Assembly (NCBI GenBank): GCA_024405215.1
Contig: JAKSPB010000007.1
Span: forward strand, 21,828-85,827
Length of the DNA: 64,000 bases
Source: Lentisphaeria bacterium
Lineage (GTDB): Bacteria; Verrucomicrobiota; Lentisphaeria; Oligosphaerales; Oligosphaeraceae
Direction of reading: 5' to 3'
The notes under the pieces are model-generated. The model saw only the letters and a list, made by a program, of their open reading frames with translations, had not been told where the DNA came from and did no database searches. Positions 62,494-64,000 of this stretch are shown here, piece by piece. Position 1 is the first letter of the stretch. Every line of letters starts with the position of its first letter. Both the position numbers and the translations under genes were made by a program.

Positions 62494-62720
62494 TTATTCC
62501 CGGACATCCTTTTTCGTGACCTGCTCCACTTCCTTTGACACCTCGTCAAAACTCTTGATGCTGCGACCAGCTGCACAAGTTCCTCGTTCTCGTCGCAGGT
62601 CAAGCCGCAGTCCCCCACCAGAAAGACCAGCGGGCGACAGGTCTCGTAGAACTCGCGCCAGGAGATCTCGTCCCCTGAGCGGACCCGCGCAAGCAGTGAT
62701 TTCTTCGTAGGGCAAGACAT
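62494..62720 (-). pseudogene. N-terminal fragment of an ECF sigma factor
   Basis: From an ATG at 62720: MSCPTKKSLLARVRSGDEIS, then WREFYETCRPLVFLVGDCGL and DENEELVQLV, close to the intact sigma factor at 58155-58754. The frame then breaks; a second frame (SIKSFDEVSKEVEQVTKKDVRE) ends at 62494. Regions 2.2 to 4 are missing. The remains abut the 178 bp inverted-repeat element. Confidence 0.65.
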
Positions 62721-62993
62721 GTTGGTGGCTCCTGAATCAAAACAGAACTTCGAACGTCTCTCACCTACTACCGCCTTTTGCCCTCCCCTTACAGCCCACC
62801 GCGCCTTTCTTCCCAATTTTCCGCCCCAATGCAGGGGACTTCCACCATAGAACTCATCCAAACCATCAACCCCATCCCTCATGGCGGGAGGCGACGCCCC
62901 CGCACCCCGAGACTCACCTTTCGGCGAGTGAATCATGGGCAGGAAAGGCTGGCATTCACTCGCCTTGCTTCCGTCTTTGCTAAAGCGAAACAG
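62721..62993. other. Intergenic stretch with one inverted repeat
   Basis: No gene is seen. GGCGAGTGAAT (62923-62933) and ATTCACTCGCC (62953-62963) form a perfect 11 bp inverted repeat. Confidence 0.45.
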
Positions 62994-63285
62994 CCCCGGA
63001 AGGGACCAGCGCCGCAGGCGCGTCTCCGCACGAGCAAAGCGAGTGCCGGAGGGTAACCGGTGGTGGAGCGAAAGCGGAACCTCCGGACCGGCAGACATAT
63101 AGCCCACAAAAGCCCCGAAGGGGCGACCCCATGCCTAGGCCCGGGAAGGGGCCAGCGCCGCAGGCGCGTCTCCGCACGAGCAAAGCGAGTGGCGGAGGGT
63201 AACCGGTGGTGGAGCGACAGCGGAACCTCCGGACCGGCAGACATATAGCCCTCAAAAGCCCCGAAGGGGCGACCCCATGCCTAGC
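62994..63285 (+). repeat. 146 bp tandem duplication
   Basis: Two units with about 95 percent identity: CCAGCGCCGCAGGCGCGTCT is at 63006 and 63152, and GCCCCGAAGGGGCGACCCCA occurs in both. Each unit contains the hairpins GCGCCGCAGGCGC and GCCCCGAAGGGGC. Open frames across it are products of the repeat rather than genes. Confidence 0.85.
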
Positions 63286-63606
63286 CTTGAAGAAGCAAGT
63301 TTGCATCCAAAATGTTTGGGCATGCAAATGCCTTTCCCCAAATAACATTCCCTCAACCGAAAAATGCTCCAATAGCAAAGAACATCCTGCCCCTCGCCGC
63401 CGAATGGCGGCTGTATGGGCGTGACAGGCCCTGTTATACGCGCCGTCCCCGGACAGCCACAGAACAGGAGACGCACCCTACGCATCCCAGATGTCCAACA
63501 GCACTGCTCAATCATTCCGCTTGAGAAGAAGCGGAAACGGCAAAACTGCCTTCCATGGTCTCAAATTCCCCTGACAGAAAAACGGCCATTTCACCAAAAC
63601 GCTCTA
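63286..63606. other. Intergenic stretch without a recognisable gene
   Basis: About 320 bp with short open frames only; no family resemblance, tRNA or terminator with a T run. GCCGCCGAATGGCGGC (63398-63413) is a short hairpin. Confidence 0.4.
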
Positions 63607-63723
63607 TCACTATACCAAAGCTGCCGTTATTGATTGACGATACGGACTTGTCCTGTGCCCGAGGCGCAAGCCTCGGGAAAACACAGCGTCAGAACACGCA
63701 GGCGACTTAAGTATGTAATTCCC
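63607..63723 (+). mobile_element. MITE-like element, copy 5
   Basis: Left end degraded (CACTATACCAAAGCTGCCG). The centre TTATTGATTGACGATACGGA is identical to copy 4, CCGAGGC-GCAA-GCCTCGG is identical to copy 1, and the right end is GCGACTTAAGTATGTAATTC plus CC. Confidence 0.75.
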
Positions 63724-63767
63724 TTTTTTTGGTTCTTCAGCGAATTGTAAAAACAGGAAGTGAGTAT

Positions 63768-64000
63768 AATGAAAAAGCATTCGCAGGGAAAAAGAGAATT
63801 GTATCTTGGCATAGGGGATATGTTTCAATAAATTCCCGCAATGGCGTTTTGGGGACGGCGACAATTGATTCCATTTCGCCCCTGCTTCAACAAGAACTGC
63901 TAGGATTAAGGGACTTTGCTCCCAGTAGCATCAAGCGAATGCGGACATTCTTTGAGGCTTTGCTCGGCACTCCAAATCGCCCATTTGCAATGGGCGAAAT
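63768..64000 (+). pseudogene. Start of a DUF1016 (YhcG-type) gene, frameshifted, cut by the window edge
   Basis: One frame from an ATG reads MKKHSQGKRELYLGIGDMFQ and stops at 63831. The next frame continues with GVLGTATIDSISPLLQQELL, then GLRDFAPSSIKRMRTFFEAL, up to the edge. The pattern LYxxIG...IDxxSxxLxxE...GxxxFxxxxIKRMRxFxEA is that of the DUF1016 N-terminal domain of PD-(D/E)XK nuclease-like proteins, which needs the two frames joined. The rest lies outside the window. Confidence 0.45.

Noticed and set aside
63060..63424. Arg/Pro-rich plus-strand frames in the 146 bp duplication
   Set aside because: Identical peptides come from the duplicated DNA; no ribosome sites and no homologous protein family.

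Overview
The window comes from a moderately GC-rich Gram-negative-type bacterium. Genes for hldE (LPS heptose kinase), a Braun-type lipoprotein binding protein, many glycoside hydrolases (GH38, GH78, GH63/GH37-like, GH42-like), a formylglycine-enzyme-fold (FGE) protein and a Ser/Thr kinase next to an ECF sigma factor fit a gut or hindgut member of the PVC superphylum, most likely Lentisphaerota/Victivallales. That placement is inferred from gene content; there is no rRNA in the window.

Layout. 1-7045 (minus): a housekeeping run clpC, a membrane protein, hldE, rlmI and rpoN (truncated by the left edge), with a GTGA overlap between rlmI and rpoN. 7381-13807 (plus): a GNAT acetyltransferase, then a carbohydrate block with a PHP-like hydrolase, a trehalase-like GH, a Gfo/Idh/MocA oxidoreductase and two MDR dehydrogenases. 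13933-18319: tRNA-Ser(UGA) followed by a broken integrase, an FGE-fold gene with an in-frame TAG and a DGR-like 3' end, an AT-rich SIR2-like gene and repeat-rich degenerate DNA. This looks like a decayed island at the tRNA. 18320-20881: an AAA-ATPase/PD-(D/E)XK protein and a small unknown gene, transcribed divergently.

21344-38702 is a glycan-use region: two large secreted GH42-like proteins, a DUF6259-like glycosidase with an XRE regulator, an RbsB-RbsA-RbsC type sugar ABC transporter, an MBL-fold hydrolase, a GH63-like enzyme and a GH78 rhamnosidase. 38915-40295 is a DUF3990/HTH toxin-antitoxin-like pair. 40481-48488 holds two paralogous GH38 alpha-mannosidases around maf-cysE. 48606-55849 holds der, gltX, two DUF4886 (SGNH-like) paralogues, a second Gfo/Idh/MocA oxidoreductase and an rlmB-type methyltransferase.

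55876-57941 is a Septu-type anti-phage pair (ptuA ATPase, ptuB HNH) in which ptuB carries an in-frame TGA at codon 15. 58155-62259 holds an ECF sigma factor, a membrane Ser/Thr kinase and a secreted Deg-type protease. From 62299 to the right edge the DNA is mostly repeats, gene fragments and the start of a broken DUF1016-type gene.

At least five copies of a roughly 120 bp MITE-like element with inverted ends and an internal GCAA-loop hairpin lie close to gene ends. Other repeats are a long inverted-repeat element, a 146 bp tandem duplication, and 46 bp and 53 bp tandem repeats. No complete novel system can be asserted. The best candidates for a second look are the FGE gene with DGR-type codons, the Septu locus with its stop codon, the kinase/sigma pair with a consensus promoter pointing antisense, and the MITE family.
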